DNA of 64,000 nt from Amycolatopsis alba DSM 44262 (GTDB taxonomy: Bacteria > Actinomycetota > Actinomycetes > Mycobacteriales > Pseudonocardiaceae), in assembly GCF_000384215.1 (NCBI RefSeq), contig NZ_KB913032.1, positions 4,233,665-4,297,664 on the forward strand, given 5' to 3'. The translations under genes and the position numbers were made by a program. The notes beneath the pieces are model-generated. The model was not told the DNA's origin. It saw nothing but the letters and a program-made list of their open reading frames with translations, and made no database searches. Within the stretch, counting starts at the first letter, position 1. Every line of letters starts with the position of its first letter. Shown here piece after piece: positions 42,902 through 53,167 of this stretch.

Positions 42902-43729
42902 GTGGTGTCGCAACGAGGCCGGCGCGCACGGGTGACACCGGACGCCGACAACGCGCCCACCGCGGAGATGCCTGCCGTCGCGGCCACCGCCGAACCCGAA
43001 GCGGTCCGCGCGAAGTCGATCCCCGAGGCCGCCGTCGCCCGCCTCGCCGTCTACCTCCGGGTCCTCTCCGGACTGGCCGAGCAGGGCGCGACGACGATCT
43101 CCAGCGAGGAACTCTCGCAGGCCGCGGGCGTCAACTCCGCGAAACTGCGCAAGGACCTGTCCTACCTGGGCTCCTACGGCACCCGCGGCGTCGGCTACGA
43201 CGTCCAGGTCCTGGTCAGCCAGATCGAACGGATCCTCGGCCTGACCCGCAAGCACAAGGTCGCCGTGGTCGGGATCGGCAACCTCGGGCACGCGCTGGCC
43301 AACTACGGCGGGTTCCCCGGCCGCGGCTTCCCGGTCGAGGCGCTGTTCGACCTCGACCCGGATCTGGTCGGTGTCCCGGTCGGCGGTCTCCTGGTCTCGC
43401 ATCTCGACGAGATCCCCAAAGTCTGCGCCGAACGGCAGATCTCCATCGGCGTCATCGCCACTCCGCCCACCGCCGCGCAGTCGGTCTGCGACCGGCTTGT
43501 CGCAGGTGGCGTGCAGTGCATCCTGAATTTCGCCCCGGTGGTGCTGCAGGTTCCGGCACATATCGAGGTTCGCAAGGTCGATCTCGCGGTCGAGCTGCAG
43601 ATCCTGTCGTTCCACGTCGCTCGTCGTGCGGATCTGGCCGCTAACGGCAACGGCGGAGGAGACGGTGGCCCAGGGGGCGCCGAGAATGGCAGCGTGAACG
43701 GCCACGGCAACGGAATGGTGGTGCGCTGA
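42902..43729 (+). CDS. rex: Redox-sensing transcriptional repressor
   Basis: GTG 42902 is chosen because AGAGGAG lies 9 bases upstream. ATG 42869 is in frame but has no such site. The product is 275 residues. The winged helix (about 40-90) has [20 protein letters not shown] and [16 protein letters not shown]. The Rossmann domain has [27 protein letters not shown] and [18 protein letters not shown]. It senses the NADH/NAD+ ratio and represses respiratory genes. The Gly/Asn-rich tail is unusual. The hemA start lies 1 base after its stop, the rex-hemA order known in Streptomyces. Confidence 0.95.
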   Translation: MVSQRGRRARVTPDADNAPTAEMPAVAATAEPEAVRAKSIPEAAVARLAVYLRVLSGLAEQGATTISSEELSQAAGVNSAKLRKDLSYLGSYGTRGVGYDVQVLVSQIERILGLTRKHKVAVVGIGNLGHALANYGGFPGRGFPVEALFDLDPDLVGVPVGGLLVSHLDEIPKVCAERQISIGVIATPPTAAQSVCDRLVAGGVQCILNFAPVVLQVPAHIEVRKVDLAVELQILSFHVARRADLAANGNGGGDGGPGGAENGSVNGHGNGMVVR

Positions 43730-43730
43730 A

Positions 43731-45035
43731 ATGAGCGTGTTGGCGGTCGGGCTCTCGCACCGCAGTGCCGAGCTGAACACCCTGGAACGCGTCGCGGTCC
43801 CCGCGACCGAGGTGACCAAGGTGCTCCACGAACTGCAGCAGGCCGAGCACGTCAGCGAGGCGATCCTCGTCTCGACCTGCAACCGCATCGAGGTCTACGC
43901 GGTCGTCGAGACCTTCCACGGCGGTTTGAACGACGTCTCCGACGTGCTCGCCCGCCAGGCCGGGATGCAGCCCGCGGACCTCTACGACTCGCTGTACGTG
44001 CACTACGCGGGCGCCGCGATCGAGCATCTGTTCTCGGTCACCTCCGGGCTGGACTCGATGGTCGTCGGCGAGACGCAGATCCTCGGCCAGATCCGGTCCT
44101 CCTACGCCACCGCGCGCGAGGCGGGCACTGTCGGCCGCACGCTGCACGAGCTGATCCAGACCACGCTCCGCGTCGGCAAGCGCGTCCACAGCGAGACCGG
44201 GCTGGACAAGCTCGGCGCGTCGGTCGTCTCTGAGGCGCTCGCCGCGGCCGGGGACATCGCCGGCCAGCACGCGCTGATCGTCGGCGCCGGTTCGATGGGC
44301 GCGCTCACCGCCTCCCACCTGCGCAAATCCGGGATCGGCGAGATCACCATCGCCAACCGCACCGAGGCAAGGGCCGCCCGTCTCGCCGCCGCGAGCGTCG
44401 AGCAGGGCGTGCCCGCGAAGGCCGTCCCGATGAGCGGGATCGCGGCCGCCGTCGCCGAGGCGGACGTCGTCGTCTGCTGCACCGGCGCGAACGCCGCGGT
44501 GTTCACCACCGAGCACGTCCCGGCCCGCGCCGGGCGCCCGCTGGTCGTCTGCGACCTCGGCCTCCCGCGCGACGTCGAGCACGAGGTCGCCGAGCTGGCC
44601 GACGTGACCGTGGTCGACCTCGAAACCATCCAGCGCCGCATGCGCGAAGCGGGCACCCCGACCACCGAACGCCAGACCGCGAAGGCCACCGGCATCGTGC
44701 TCGACGAGGTGCGCGAGTACCTCGCCGGACAGCGCAGCGCCGAGGTCACCCCGACGGTCACGGCGCTGCGCCGCCGGGCGGCCGAGGTGGTCGACGCCGA
44801 ACTGCTGCGCCTGGACAATCGCCTGCCGGACCTCGAAGCCGGGGTCCGCGAGGAGGTCGGCCGCACGGTCCGCCGCGTGGTCGACAAGCTGCTGCACGCG
44901 CCGACGGTGCGGGTCAAGCAGCTGGCCGCCGAGACGGCCGACACCGATTACGCCAACGCGCTGCGCGAGCTGTTCTGCCTCGACCCGCAGGCGCCCGCCG
45001 CCGTGGCGAGTCCCACCGCTACGAAAGACGAGTGA
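43731..45035 (+). CDS. hemA: Glutamyl-tRNA reductase
   Basis: This 434-residue protein has the catalytic Cys50 in [30 protein letters not shown], and the NADPH motif [20 protein letters not shown]. The C-terminal dimerisation domain ([19 protein letters not shown]) is complete. It reduces Glu-tRNA to glutamate-1-semialdehyde, the first committed step of C5-type tetrapyrrole synthesis. hemL, for the next step, lies about 6 kb downstream. The 1-base gap from rex makes translation coupling likely, so heme input is tied to redox state. Confidence 0.97.
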   Translation: MSVLAVGLSHRSAELNTLERVAVPATEVTKVLHELQQAEHVSEAILVSTCNRIEVYAVVETFHGGLNDVSDVLARQAGMQPADLYDSLYVHYAGAAIEHLFSVTSGLDSMVVGETQILGQIRSSYATAREAGTVGRTLHELIQTTLRVGKRVHSETGLDKLGASVVSEALAAAGDIAGQHALIVGAGSMGALTASHLRKSGIGEITIANRTEARAARLAAASVEQGVPAKAVPMSGIAAAVAEADVVVCCTGANAAVFTTEHVPARAGRPLVVCDLGLPRDVEHEVAELADVTVVDLETIQRRMREAGTPTTERQTAKATGIVLDEVREYLAGQRSAEVTPTVTALRRRAAEVVDAELLRLDNRLPDLEAGVREEVGRTVRRVVDKLLHAPTVRVKQLAAETADTDYANALRELFCLDPQAPAAVASPTATKDE

Positions 45036-45042
45036 TCATCCA

Positions 45043-45990
45043 GTGAGCAGAGTCATCCGCATCGGGACGCGCGGCAGCAAACTCGCCCTCGCGCAGACCG
45101 GCACCATCGCCGACGCCCTGCGCGCCACCGGGGCCGAGGTCGAGCTCGTCACCGTCACGACCCCTGGCGACAGGTCGTCCGCGCCGATTCCCACGATCGG
45201 GGTCGGCGTGTTCACTTCCGCGCTGCGCGAAGCCTTGCTGCGCGAAGAAGTCGACGTCATCGTGCACTCCTACAAGGACCTGCCGACGAAGCCGGAGCCG
45301 GGCATCACGCTCGCCGCCGTGCCGTCCCGCGAGGACCCGCGTGACGCGCTGATCGCCCGTGACGGGCTGACCTTGGGTGAGCTTCCGCCCGGTTCGACCG
45401 TCGGCACCGGCTCGCCGCGGCGCACCGCGCAGCTGCGCTCGCTCGGTCTCGGTTTGGAAATCGTGCCGATCCGAGGCAATATCGACACCCGCATGCGCAA
45501 GGTGACCGACGGAGAGCTCGACGCCGTCGTCCTGGCGCGTGCCGGACTGGCCAGGATCGGCCGGGCGGAGGAGATCACCGAGACCCTCGACCCGATCCAG
45601 ATGCTGCCCGCGCCCGCTCAGGGTGCGCTGGCGGTGGAGTGCCGGACCGGTGACGTGGACATCGAGCACCTGCTCGGGTCCACAGTGGACGATGAAGGCA
45701 CCCGTGCCGTGGCGACCGCCGAGCGGGCGTTGCTCGCGGCGCTGGAAGCCGGGTGCAGCGCACCGGTCGGAGCGCTGGCGGAGATCGTCGAGGACCTGGA
45801 CGCCGAAGGGCGGGTCGTCGAGCGGATCTCGTTGCGCGGCACCGCCGCCGTCGAAGGAGACGGGGACGCGGTCGACATGGTGCGCGCTTCCGCGCTCGCC
45901 GACATCCGTGATGCAGAACAGCTCGGCCGGACACTGGCCGCCGAGCTGCTCGACCTGGGGGCGGGCGCGCTGTCCGGCCCCGCCCAGTGA
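45043..45990 (+). CDS. hemC: Porphobilinogen deaminase (hydroxymethylbilane synthase)
   Basis: This 315-residue protein starts with GTG, 7 bases after hemA. Motifs are [28 protein letters not shown] and [11 protein letters not shown], with the dipyrromethane-cofactor Cys238 in [11 protein letters not shown]. It joins four porphobilinogen molecules into hydroxymethylbilane in the cytoplasm. The length is standard for actinobacteria. It is in the middle of the rex-hemA-hemC-hemD operon. Confidence 0.97.
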   Translation: MSRVIRIGTRGSKLALAQTGTIADALRATGAEVELVTVTTPGDRSSAPIPTIGVGVFTSALREALLREEVDVIVHSYKDLPTKPEPGITLAAVPSREDPRDALIARDGLTLGELPPGSTVGTGSPRRTAQLRSLGLGLEIVPIRGNIDTRMRKVTDGELDAVVLARAGLARIGRAEEITETLDPIQMLPAPAQGALAVECRTGDVDIEHLLGSTVDDEGTRAVATAERALLAALEAGCSAPVGALAEIVEDLDAEGRVVERISLRGTAAVEGDGDAVDMVRASALADIRDAEQLGRTLAAELLDLGAGALSGPAQ

Positions 45991-46050
45991 GTCAGAACGT
46001 TGAAGGTAGGGCCGCGCTCGACTGCGGCCGCTCAAGAGGAGAACGCACAG

Positions 46051-47583
46051 ATGACCCCCGCGCGTAAGACCACCGGGCGTGTCGCCTTCGTGGGCTCGGG
46101 CCCCGGTGACGCCGGTCTGCTGACCGTCCGCGCTCAGGAGCTGCTCGCCAAGGCCGAGGTCGTGGTGACCGACCCGGACGTCCCTTCGGGCGTCCTGGCC
46201 TTCACCGCCGAGGGCGCCGAAGTGCGCCCCGCCGTCGGCGAGGCCACCGAGGTCGCCAAGGACCTGGTGAACGAGGCCAAGGCAGGACGGCTCGTGCTCC
46301 GGCTGATCGCCGGTGACCCGCTGACCCAGCCCGCCGTCGTCGCCGAGGTGCAGGCCGTTTCCCGGACCAGCGCCGTGTTCGACATCATCCCCGGCGTCTC
46401 GCCCGGCGCGGCCGTCCCGGCGTACGCCGGTGTCGCGCTCGGCGGCACGCACACCGAGGTCGACGTCCGCGGCGACGTGGAGTGGGCCGCACTGGCCGCC
46501 ACCCCCGGCCCGATCGTGCTGCACGCGACGTCGGCGCACCTCGCCGAAGCCGCGTCCGCGCTGACCGAGCACGGGCTGGCGCCGACCACCCCGGTCGCGG
46601 TGACCTCCAACGGCACCATCAACACCCAGCGCACCCTGGACACCACGCTGGCCACCGTCGCGAACGAAGCGGGCGAGCTCGTCGGCCCGCTCATCGTGAC
46701 CATCGGCCAGGCCGTCGGCCAGCGCTCGAAGCTGTCGTGGTGGGAGTCGCGCGCGCTGTACGGCTGGAAGGTCCTGGTGCCGCGCACCAAGGAGCAGGCC
46801 GGTGAGATGGCGGAGCGGCTTCGCGGCCACGGCGCCACCTCGCACGAGGTCCCGACCATCTCGGTCGAGCCGCCGCGCAGCCCCGCCCAGATGGAGCGCT
46901 CGGTCAAGGGCCTCGTCGACGGCCGCTACCAGTGGATCGTCTTCACCTCGACCAACGCCGTCCGCGCGGTGTGGGAGAAGTTCGAGGAGTTCGGCCTGGA
47001 CGCCCGCGCGTTCTCCGGCGTGAAGATCGCCTGCGTCGGCGAATCGACCGCCGCGAAGGTGCGCTCGTTCGGCATCATCCCCGAGCTGATCCCGGAAGGT
47101 GAGCAGTCCTCGGAAGGTCTCCTCGCCGAGTTCCCGCCGTACGACGACGTCCTCGACCCGGTCGACCGCGTGCTGCTGCCGCGGGCGGACATCGCCACCG
47201 AAACCCTGTCGGCAGGCCTGCGTGAACGCGGCTGGGAGATCGACGACGTGACGGCGTACCGCACCGTGCGGGCCGCGCCGCCGCCGGCCGAGACCCGCGA
47301 GATGATCAAGACCGGCGGTTTCGACGCGGTCTGCTTCACCTCGTCCTCGACCGTGCGGAACCTCGTCGGCATCGCCGGCAAGCCGCACACCCGCACGCTG
47401 GTCGCGTGCATCGGCCCGAAGACCGCGGAAACCGCCGTGGAGTTCGGGCTGCGGGTCGACGTCCAGCCCGAAAAGGCCGACGTCCCGCACCTGGTCGACG
47501 CGCTCGCCGAGCACGCCGCCCGGCTCCGCGCCGAAGGTGCGCTTCCGCCGCCGCGCAAGGCGAAGCGGGCCCGGCGCTCCTGA
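46051..47583 (+). CDS. hemD: Uroporphyrinogen-III synthase with N-terminal methyltransferase-like domain
   Basis: The start is ATG 46051 after CAAGAGGAG, giving 510 residues. The N-terminal half resembles uroporphyrinogen-III methyltransferase (VAFVGSGPGDAGLLTVRAQE and PGVSPGAAVPAYAGVALG), but the usual GDPFVFGRGGEE motif reads GDPLTQPAVVAEVQAV, so methyl transfer may be lost or altered. The C-terminal half (about 255-500) is HemD: WKVLVPRTKEQAGEMAERLR, TSTNAVRAVWEKFEE and CIGPKTAETAVEFG. HemD closes hydroxymethylbilane to uroporphyrinogen III. The fused form is usual in actinobacteria (as Rv0511). The terminator at 47600 ends the operon. Confidence 0.93.
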   Translation: MTPARKTTGRVAFVGSGPGDAGLLTVRAQELLAKAEVVVTDPDVPSGVLAFTAEGAEVRPAVGEATEVAKDLVNEAKAGRLVLRLIAGDPLTQPAVVAEVQAVSRTSAVFDIIPGVSPGAAVPAYAGVALGGTHTEVDVRGDVEWAALAATPGPIVLHATSAHLAEAASALTEHGLAPTTPVAVTSNGTINTQRTLDTTLATVANEAGELVGPLIVTIGQAVGQRSKLSWWESRALYGWKVLVPRTKEQAGEMAERLRGHGATSHEVPTISVEPPRSPAQMERSVKGLVDGRYQWIVFTSTNAVRAVWEKFEEFGLDARAFSGVKIACVGESTAAKVRSFGIIPELIPEGEQSSEGLLAEFPPYDDVLDPVDRVLLPRADIATETLSAGLRERGWEIDDVTAYRTVRAAPPPAETREMIKTGGFDAVCFTSSSTVRNLVGIAGKPHTRTLVACIGPKTAETAVEFGLRVDVQPEKADVPHLVDALAEHAARLRAEGALPPPRKAKRARRS

Positions 47584-47599
47584 CGATTCGCAGACCGGG

Positions 47600-47644
47600 A
47601 ACGCCCCCTCATTCCGCATTTCCCGCGGAGTGAGGGGGCGTTTT
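47600..47644 (+). terminator. Intrinsic terminator after hemD, with T-tract
   Basis: Left 47600-47617 (AACGCCCCCTCATTCCGC) pairs with 47625-47642 with one mismatch around a 7-base loop and is followed by TTTT (47641-47644), unusually close to the classic form for this GC. Confidence 0.85.
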
Positions 47645-47727
47645 CAATCCCCGGTGAAACCGCGGTGGGCGGGTGGCGGCGAACGCTAGCGTCGATGGTC
47701 CACCGGAAAACTCACTGGGGAGTGATC

Positions 47728-48126
47728 ATGAAATCTCTGGCCCATGCTGCCAGGATCGGTACCGCCGCCGGCGTTTTCGCACTCGGTTTCGCCGCTCTCG
47801 CGGGGACCGCCGGCGCGGCGCCGTTGCCCACGCCGTTCCAGGTCTGCAGTCCGCTCGGATGTGCCGTGCAGAGCGTGCAGGGCACCGTCGAGAGGACCGG
47901 AGGCCTGACCCGGATCATCGCCACCGTCACCGACAGTTCCACGACGTCGTCCCTTTCCGCGCGGTTCGTCCTGAGCGGGCCGCAGTCCCTGGCGCAGCTG
48001 GTCGACGCCGACAACGAGTCGAAGCGGCAGGTGATCACGGCGCCGGACGCCTTCACCGAACTGATCGTGAGCGCCTGCGCCGTCGGTCCCACGCCTGGGT
48101 GCAACACGGTGACAGTGCCGCTGTAG
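47728..48126 (+). CDS. Small secreted protein of unknown function
   Basis: The start is ATG 47728 after GGGGAGTG, giving 132 residues. The frame is open upstream but without a ribosome site. The signal peptide is MKSLAHAARIGTAAGVFAL with cleavage near TAGA-A. The mature domain of about 100 residues has cysteine pairs in QVCSPLGCAVQS and SACAVGPTPGCNTVTVPL, so disulfides are likely, and it resembles a small beta-sandwich. I do not recognise the family. It lies between hemD and hemB, with a terminator on its left side and a palindrome on its right, so it is probably transcribed alone. Confidence 0.75.
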   Translation: MKSLAHAARIGTAAGVFALGFAALAGTAGAAPLPTPFQVCSPLGCAVQSVQGTVERTGGLTRIIATVTDSSTTSSLSARFVLSGPQSLAQLVDADNESKRQVITAPDAFTELIVSACAVGPTPGCNTVTVPL

Positions 48127-48146
48127 CTCCTCGTGCCGGTGAGCGT

Positions 48147-48199
48147 GTCCCGAGCGCCACGCTTGGGACGCTCACCGTCTCGAACGTGGCGCTCGGGAC
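48147..48199. repeat. 15-bp-arm palindrome before hemB
   Basis: Arms 48147-48161 and 48185-48199 (GTCCCGAGCGCCACG and complement) are perfect. The 23-base centre contains a GGGACG...CGTCTC element like the core of the palindromes at 10 and 42 kb. It may serve as terminator for the secreted-protein gene, 20 bases upstream. Confidence 0.8.
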
Positions 48200-48274
48200 G
48201 TACTGCCCTCGCCGACGAGGCCGTTCGCCGCGCCTGCGACCGCCTCTCGATCGGGCCGGAGTACCGTCGTAAGG

Positions 48275-49246
48275 GTGTTTCCTGAGCATCGTCCCCGCAG
48301 GCTCCGTACCACTCCGGCCATGCGCAGGCTGGTTGGTGAGACGACGCTGCGCCCGCGCCAGCTGATCCTCCCGATGTTCGTGGCCGAGGGCATCGACGCG
48401 CCCCGCCCGATCTCCAGCATGCCCGGTGTCGTCCAGCACACCCGTGACACGCTGCGCAAAGCCGCCGTCGACGCGGCCAACGCCGGTGTCGGCGGCCTGA
48501 TGCTGTTCGGCATCCCGGAGACGCGGGACGCGGAGGGTTCCGGCGCGATCGACCCCGACGGCATCCTCAACGTCGCCCTGCGCGACCTGAGGTCCGAGCT
48601 CGGCGACGCGACGGTCCTGATGGCGGACACGTGCCTCGACGAGTTCACCGACCACGGTCACTGCGGCGTCCTCGACGCCGATGGCGGTGTCGACAACGAC
48701 GCGACCCTGCGCCTGTACGCGGAAATGGGTCTCGCGCAGGCGGAAGCCGGGGCGCATCTGCTCGGGCCCAGCGGCATGATGGACGGCCAGGTCGGCGTCA
48801 TCCGCGCCGCGCTCGACCGCGCCGGGCGCACCGACACCGGGATCCTCGCGTACTCGGCGAAGTTCGCCAGCGCGTTCTACGGCCCCTTCCGTGAGGCCGT
48901 CGACTCGCAGCTGAAGGGCGACCGTAAGACGTACCAGCAGGACCCTGGCAACGTGCGCGAAGCGTTGCGGGAGATCGAGCTGGACATCGCCGAGGGCGCC
49001 GACATGGTCATGGTCAAGCCCGCGCTGTCCTATCTGGACGTCATCAGGGCCGCCGCCGAAGCCTCGCCGGTTCCCGTGGCGGCGTACAACATCTCGGGTG
49101 AGTACGCGATGGTCGAAGCCGCCGCCGCGAACGGCTGGCTCGACCGCGAGCGCACGATCCTCGAGGTGCTGACGTCGATCCGCCGCGCCGGCGCGGACAT
49201 GATCCTCACCTACTGGGCCGCCGAAGCCGCTGCTTGCCTGGACTAG
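48275..49246 (+). CDS. hemB: Delta-aminolevulinic acid dehydratase (porphobilinogen synthase)
   Basis: This 323-residue protein starts with GTG. The two Schiff-base lysines are Lys196 ([16 protein letters not shown]) and Lys248 ([10 protein letters not shown]). The metal site reads [13 protein letters not shown], in which the middle Cys of the zinc-type site is Asp122, suggesting the magnesium/allosteric form usual in actinobacteria. It joins two aminolevulinate molecules into porphobilinogen. It is separated from hemACD by the secreted-protein gene and followed by small membrane proteins. Confidence 0.97.
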   Translation: MFPEHRPRRLRTTPAMRRLVGETTLRPRQLILPMFVAEGIDAPRPISSMPGVVQHTRDTLRKAAVDAANAGVGGLMLFGIPETRDAEGSGAIDPDGILNVALRDLRSELGDATVLMADTCLDEFTDHGHCGVLDADGGVDNDATLRLYAEMGLAQAEAGAHLLGPSGMMDGQVGVIRAALDRAGRTDTGILAYSAKFASAFYGPFREAVDSQLKGDRKTYQQDPGNVREALREIELDIAEGADMVMVKPALSYLDVIRAAAEASPVPVAAYNISGEYAMVEAAAANGWLDRERTILEVLTSIRRAGADMILTYWAAEAAACLD

Positions 49247-49256
49247 GCTGCCTCGC

Positions 49257-49808
49257 GTGAGCGACAGCAAAACGGGCGAAACGGACGACGAGCGCCGCAA
49301 GCGGGGCCGCGCGCCCGACCCGATCCTCCCTGGCATGGTGCCGCCGAAGATCACGGCGCCGAAGCCGGTCGCCATCTCGTTCTGGCTGTGGATCCTGGCC
49401 GGGGTCGTCCTGGTCGCCGGCCAGATCGCCCTGCTGGTGCTGAAACAGGAACTGATCGACGGGATCCTCAAGAATCTCAAGGAGCACCCGGTCGACGGCC
49501 AGCCCGCGGATCCGGCGCTGGTCGCGTCCGGCGTGACCACCTTGCTGTGGATGCTGTTCGGCGGCGCGATCACCTTCGCCGTCCTGTTCGCGCTGTTCGC
49601 GTACAAGGCCCGTGAGGGAACGCGTTCGGCCAGGACGGTCCTCACCGTGGGGGCGGTGTTCCTGGTGCTGGTGGAACTGCTGGTCCTCGGCGGCTCGCTC
49701 AACGTCTTCCTGCTGGTGGCCACCCTGCTGGTGGCGATCGCGCTGATCCTGATGTACCTGCCCAGCGTCTCCGACTACTTCCCGAAGGTCGGGCGCAACC
49801 TGCCATGA
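49257..49808 (+). CDS. Four-span membrane protein of unknown function (Rv0513-like)
   Basis: This 183-residue protein starts with GTG, 10 bases after hemB. The N-terminal 40 residues are charged (MSDSKTGETDDERRKRGRAP). Four hydrophobic segments follow (about 42-63, 93-117, 124-142, 144-165) and a short tail, VSDYFPKVGRNLP. Position after hemB matches Rv0513. The function is unknown; membrane-linked heme trafficking is a guess from context only. It overlaps the next gene by 4 bases (ATGA). Confidence 0.8.
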   Translation: MSDSKTGETDDERRKRGRAPDPILPGMVPPKITAPKPVAISFWLWILAGVVLVAGQIALLVLKQELIDGILKNLKEHPVDGQPADPALVASGVTTLLWMLFGGAITFAVLFALFAYKAREGTRSARTVLTVGAVFLVLVELLVLGGSLNVFLLVATLLVAIALILMYLPSVSDYFPKVGRNLP

Positions 49809-50260
49809 CGCCCGAGCCGGCTCTGTACAGCGAACCCGGCGTCGGCTGGACAGCGTTGCTGTGGGCGCCGCTGTTCGCGCTCGCCGGTCTGCTCGCCGAG
49901 CTGGCGACCGGCGGTCCGGTCCACTGGCTCGCCTGGATCCTGGTCGCGGTGGGACTGGTGGCGATCACCGTGCCGTGGGTGTACGCCCGCCGTCGGTACC
50001 TCTCGCTCGAAGTCACCGCCGACGGCTACCGGCAGGGCCGCGAAACCCTGGAGGCGGCGCGGCTCTCCGAGGTTCTCGGGGAGGACGAAGCCCCGGTCGG
50101 ATCGCGGGTCCTCGGCGGTGGCTGGACGATCCCCAAGAAGCACGGCGAAGTCGGGTTGAAGCTCGACGACGGCGTTTTCGTGCGCGCCTGGGCCAAGGAT
50201 CCGGACGCCCTCCGCGAGGCTCTCGAGGATTTGGTGCGTGCTCGCACCACAGAGTCATGA
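49805..50260 (+). CDS. Small membrane protein, DUF3093-like
   Basis: This 151-residue protein starts at ATG 49805 inside the previous stop. Two spans (about 15-35 and 40-58: WLAWILVAVGLVAITVPWVY) are followed by a soluble PH-like domain: RYLSLEVTADGYRQGRETLE, then WTIPKKHGEVGLKLDDG and FVRAWAKDPDALREALEDL. The layout resembles DUF3093 proteins (short membrane hairpin plus a beta domain), but the match is loose. It lies in the hemB-hemL interval, so it may be co-expressed with heme genes. Confidence 0.7.
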   Translation: MTPEPALYSEPGVGWTALLWAPLFALAGLLAELATGGPVHWLAWILVAVGLVAITVPWVYARRRYLSLEVTADGYRQGRETLEAARLSEVLGEDEAPVGSRVLGGGWTIPKKHGEVGLKLDDGVFVRAWAKDPDALREALEDLVRARTTES

Positions 50261-50273
50261 GAAACTGCTCACC

Positions 50274-50612
50274 GTGATCGACCTTCCCCAGCCGACCGGC
50301 GCCGATCTGTGGCCACCGGAGGACACCCGGCGAGAAGCCCGGCTGCACAAACCCCTGCGCGCTCTGGTGGGGGCTGTCGAGGTGATCCTCGCCGCGCTCG
50401 CGGTGTGGGGCGCCTTCGCGTGCTGGAAGGCCGGTGTCGTCCCGGTCGTGATCACCTACAGCGAAACGACGACGCTGGAATCGCAGCGTTACTTCGGTGG
50501 TCCGCTCGCCGGTGCGATCGGGCTGGTCGTGCTGGCCGCGATCCTGCTGGTGGACGCGATCCGCCAGTTCCTGCTCGCCGTCCGGGCCAAGGGCCGCAAG
50601 CCCAAGGACTAG
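50274..50612 (+). CDS. Two-span small membrane protein of unknown function
   Basis: GTG 50274 gives 112 residues (IDLPQPTGADLWPPEDTRRE). An upstream in-frame start is weaker. Two hydrophobic segments (about 31-53 and 75-97) flank an external loop, TYSETTTLESQRYFGG, and a basic tail, RAKGRKPKD. I recognise no family. It is 13 bases after the previous membrane-protein gene, so the three small membrane proteins are likely one operon with hemB. Confidence 0.7.
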   Translation: MIDLPQPTGADLWPPEDTRREARLHKPLRALVGAVEVILAALAVWGAFACWKAGVVPVVITYSETTTLESQRYFGGPLAGAIGLVVLAAILLVDAIRQFLLAVRAKGRKPKD

Positions 50613-50618
50613 CCCGGC

Positions 50619-51110
50619 CTAGTTGAGCCAGACGAAGGCGGCGTTGACCGCGGTCGAGAACAGCAGCCACAGCAGGTACGGCACCAGCAGCCAGGCCGCG
50701 AGCTTCGACCGGCGCCCGAATTCCATCATCGTGATGGGCACCACGAAGTCCAGGACGACGACGTCGGCGAGCGCCAGGGCGTGCGCGCTGCCTGCGAAGA
50801 ACAACGGCGTCCACAGCAAGGTCAGCAGCAGGCAGAGGCCGTAGAAGGCGAAGCCGCGCGTTTCGCCGTCTGTCCGCCAGTAGAACCAGCCCGCGACGGC
50901 GACCAAAAGGAGCAGCGCCGACCACACCGGGCCGTAGAGCCAGCCGGGCGGCGCCCACGACGGGCGGGCCATCGCGTCCTGCGCTTCCGGGCGGGTGGCC
51001 ACGGCGAGCGCGGCCACCGCCCCCACGATCGCCGACAGCGCGACGAATCCGGCCAGGGCCTGCCAGCGCAGGCGGCGGTGATGAGTCGGCGGTGAAGGCA
51101 CCGTGGACAC
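50619..51110 (-). CDS. TspO/MBR-family membrane protein
   Basis: This 163-residue protein starts with GTG and has five hydrophobic segments. Family marks are [20 protein letters not shown] near the middle and [19 protein letters not shown] at the end. TspO proteins bind porphyrins and heme in the membrane and are linked to tetrapyrrole export or degradation. Its position between hemB and hemL, on the opposite strand, fits a role in tetrapyrrole balance. It is convergent with the membrane-protein operon, only 6 bases apart. Confidence 0.9.
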   Translation of the reverse strand: MSTVPSPPTHHRRLRWQALAGFVALSAIVGAVAALAVATRPEAQDAMARPSWAPPGWLYGPVWSALLLLVAVAGWFYWRTDGETRGFAFYGLCLLLTLLWTPLFFAGSAHALALADVVVLDFVVPITMMEFGRRSKLAAWLLVPYLLWLLFSTAVNAAFVWLN

Positions 51111-51233
51111 GTGGATTCCTCCGCGAGGGTTTCGACGGGAGTGCCTCCCAGCCTAGTGGGGCTGGTCACGCCACGCCCGGAACCGCGAGGACTCAGCGGC
51201 GGGTGTCATCGGAGGATTTGCGAGACTGGAGGC

Positions 51234-52538
51234 GTGACTACCGGAGTCGATCAGTCCAAGGCATGGTTCGAACGAGCGAAGGCCGCGATCCCCGGCGGGG
51301 TGAACTCCCCGGTGCGGGCCTTCAACTCCGTCGGCGGCACTCCGCGGTTCATGGTGCGCGGCGAGGGTCCGTATCTCTGGGACGCCGACGGCAACCGCTA
51401 CGTCGATCTGGTCTCGTCGTGGGGGCCGATGATCCTCGGGCACGCGCATCCGGACGTCGTCGCCGCGGCCCGCGAAGCCGCCATCGACGGCCTGTCCTTC
51501 GGCACCCCGACGCGCGGTGAAGTCGAGCTGGCCGAGGAGATCGTCGGGCGCGTGGAGCCGGTGGAGCAGGTCCGCCTGGTCAACTCCGGCACCGAGGCGA
51601 CGATGAGCGCGATCCGGCTGGCCAGGGGGTTCACCGGCCGGGCGAAGATCATCAAGTTCGCGGGCTGCTACCACGGTCACGTCGACGCGCTGCTCGCCGA
51701 AGCGGGCTCCGGCGTCGCGACGCTGGGCCTCCCGACGTCGCCCGGTGTCACCGGCGCGCAGGCGGCCGACACGATCGTCCTGCCCTACAACGACCTCGAC
51801 GCGGTCCGCAAGTCCTTTGTGGACAACCCGGACTCGATCGCCGCGATCATCACCGAAGCCGCCGCCGGCAACATGGGCGCCGTCGCCCCGGCCGAAGGCT
51901 TCAACGCCGGGCTCAAGGAGATCGCGCACGAACACGGCGCGCTTCTGATCATGGACGAGGTGATGACCGGGTTCCGCGTCTCGAAAGCGGGCTGGTTCGG
52001 CCTCGACGGCGTCGCGGGCGACCTCTACACCTTCGGCAAGGTGATGTCCGGCGGGCTGCCCGCCGCGGCCTTCGGCGGTCGCGCCGACGTGATGGCGAAG
52101 CTGGCGCCGGGCGGGCCGGTGTACCAGGCCGGGACGCTGTCGGGGAACCCGGTGGCCGTCGCCGCAGGGCTCGCGACACTGCGCGCGGCCGACGACGCCG
52201 TGTACGCGGCCCTCGACGCCAACGCGAAGCGGCTCGGTGACCTGTTCGACCGGTCGCTGACCGAAGCGGGCGTCGCGCACACCGTGCAGTACGCGGGCAA
52301 CCTGGTCAGCGTGTTCTTCGGCGAGAACCCGGTGACGAACTACCCCGGCGCGCAGGCATCGGAGACCTGGCGGTTCCCGGCGTTCTTCCACGCGCTGCTG
52401 GACAACGGCGTGTACGGGCCGCCGAGCGCGTACGAAGCGTGGTTCGTCAACGCTGCGATGGGTGACGCCGAGTTCGAGATCATCTCCTCCGCGCTGCGCG
52501 TGGCCGCCCGTGCCGCCGCCGAGGCGGTCCAGGCGTGA
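51234..52538 (+). CDS. hemL: Glutamate-1-semialdehyde 2,1-aminomutase
   Basis: The start is GTG 51234, giving 434 residues, preceded by GACTGGAGG. The class III aminotransferase fold has [51 protein letters not shown] and the PLP lysine Lys269 in [19 protein letters not shown]. It converts glutamate-1-semialdehyde to 5-aminolevulinate, the step after hemA. The open frame to 51111 upstream has no start signal. It overlaps the next gene by 4 bases. Confidence 0.97.
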   Translation: MTTGVDQSKAWFERAKAAIPGGVNSPVRAFNSVGGTPRFMVRGEGPYLWDADGNRYVDLVSSWGPMILGHAHPDVVAAAREAAIDGLSFGTPTRGEVELAEEIVGRVEPVEQVRLVNSGTEATMSAIRLARGFTGRAKIIKFAGCYHGHVDALLAEAGSGVATLGLPTSPGVTGAQAADTIVLPYNDLDAVRKSFVDNPDSIAAIITEAAAGNMGAVAPAEGFNAGLKEIAHEHGALLIMDEVMTGFRVSKAGWFGLDGVAGDLYTFGKVMSGGLPAAAFGGRADVMAKLAPGGPVYQAGTLSGNPVAVAAGLATLRAADDAVYAALDANAKRLGDLFDRSLTEAGVAHTVQYAGNLVSVFFGENPVTNYPGAQASETWRFPAFFHALLDNGVYGPPSAYEAWFVNAAMGDAEFEIISSALRVAARAAAEAVQA

Positions 52539-53167
52539 GCGAGACGACGATCGTGCACCTGCTCCGCCACGGTGAGGTGCACAACCCGGACAAGATCCTG
52601 TACGGCCGCCTGCCCGGCTTCAAGCTCTCCGACCGCGGTCAGCGCCAGGCACTGACCGTCGCCGAAGCCGTCGCGACGCACGACATCACGCACGTCGTCG
52701 CTTCGCCGCTTCAGCGCGCTCAGGAGACCGCGGCACCGATCGCGGCCGCGCATCGGCTGGACGTCGAGACCGACGAAAGGCTCATCGAGGCGGACAACCA
52801 GTTCGAGGGCGAGCGCGTCGCCGTCGGCGATGGCGCCCTTCGCCAGCCGAAGCACTGGCCGAAGCTGGTCAACCCGTTCCGGCCGTCCTGGGGCGAGCCG
52901 TACGTCGAGATCGCGCACCGCATGCTCGGCGCGATCCACCGGGCACGGCGGGCGGCCGAGGGACACGAGGCGCTGTGCGTCTCGCACCAGCTGCCGATCT
53001 GGACCGTGCGGCGGTTCCTGGAGGCGAAGCGGCTCTGGCACGACCCTCGCAACCGGCAGTGCTCGCTCGCGTCGCTGACCAGCCTGGTCTTCGAGGGCGA
53101 GGAACTCGTGCGGATCGTCTACAGCGAGCCCGCCGGCACGACCGACCCGAAGGTGACCGGGGCATGA
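52535..53167 (+). CDS. Histidine phosphatase-family protein (Rv0525-like)
   Basis: This 210-residue protein starts with GTG. The catalytic RHG box is [20 protein letters not shown], with [20 protein letters not shown] and the second histidine in [18 protein letters not shown]. It belongs to the phosphoglycerate-mutase-like phosphatases acting on phosphate esters in the cytoplasm. It is encoded directly after hemL and overlaps both neighbours, as in M. tuberculosis Rv0524-Rv0526. The substrate is unknown. Confidence 0.88.
   Translation: MSETTIVHLLRHGEVHNPDKILYGRLPGFKLSDRGQRQALTVAEAVATHDITHVVASPLQRAQETAAPIAAAHRLDVETDERLIEADNQFEGERVAVGDGALRQPKHWPKLVNPFRPSWGEPYVEIAHRMLGAIHRARRAAEGHEALCVSHQLPIWTVRRFLEAKRLWHDPRNRQCSLASLTSLVFEGEELVRIVYSEPAGTTDPKVTGA

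Noticed and set aside
45019..47619. 866-codon open frame antisense to hemC and hemD
   Set aside because: High GC keeps antisense frames open; the protein is Gly/Arg/Asp/Leu low-complexity, and the sense genes are clear.
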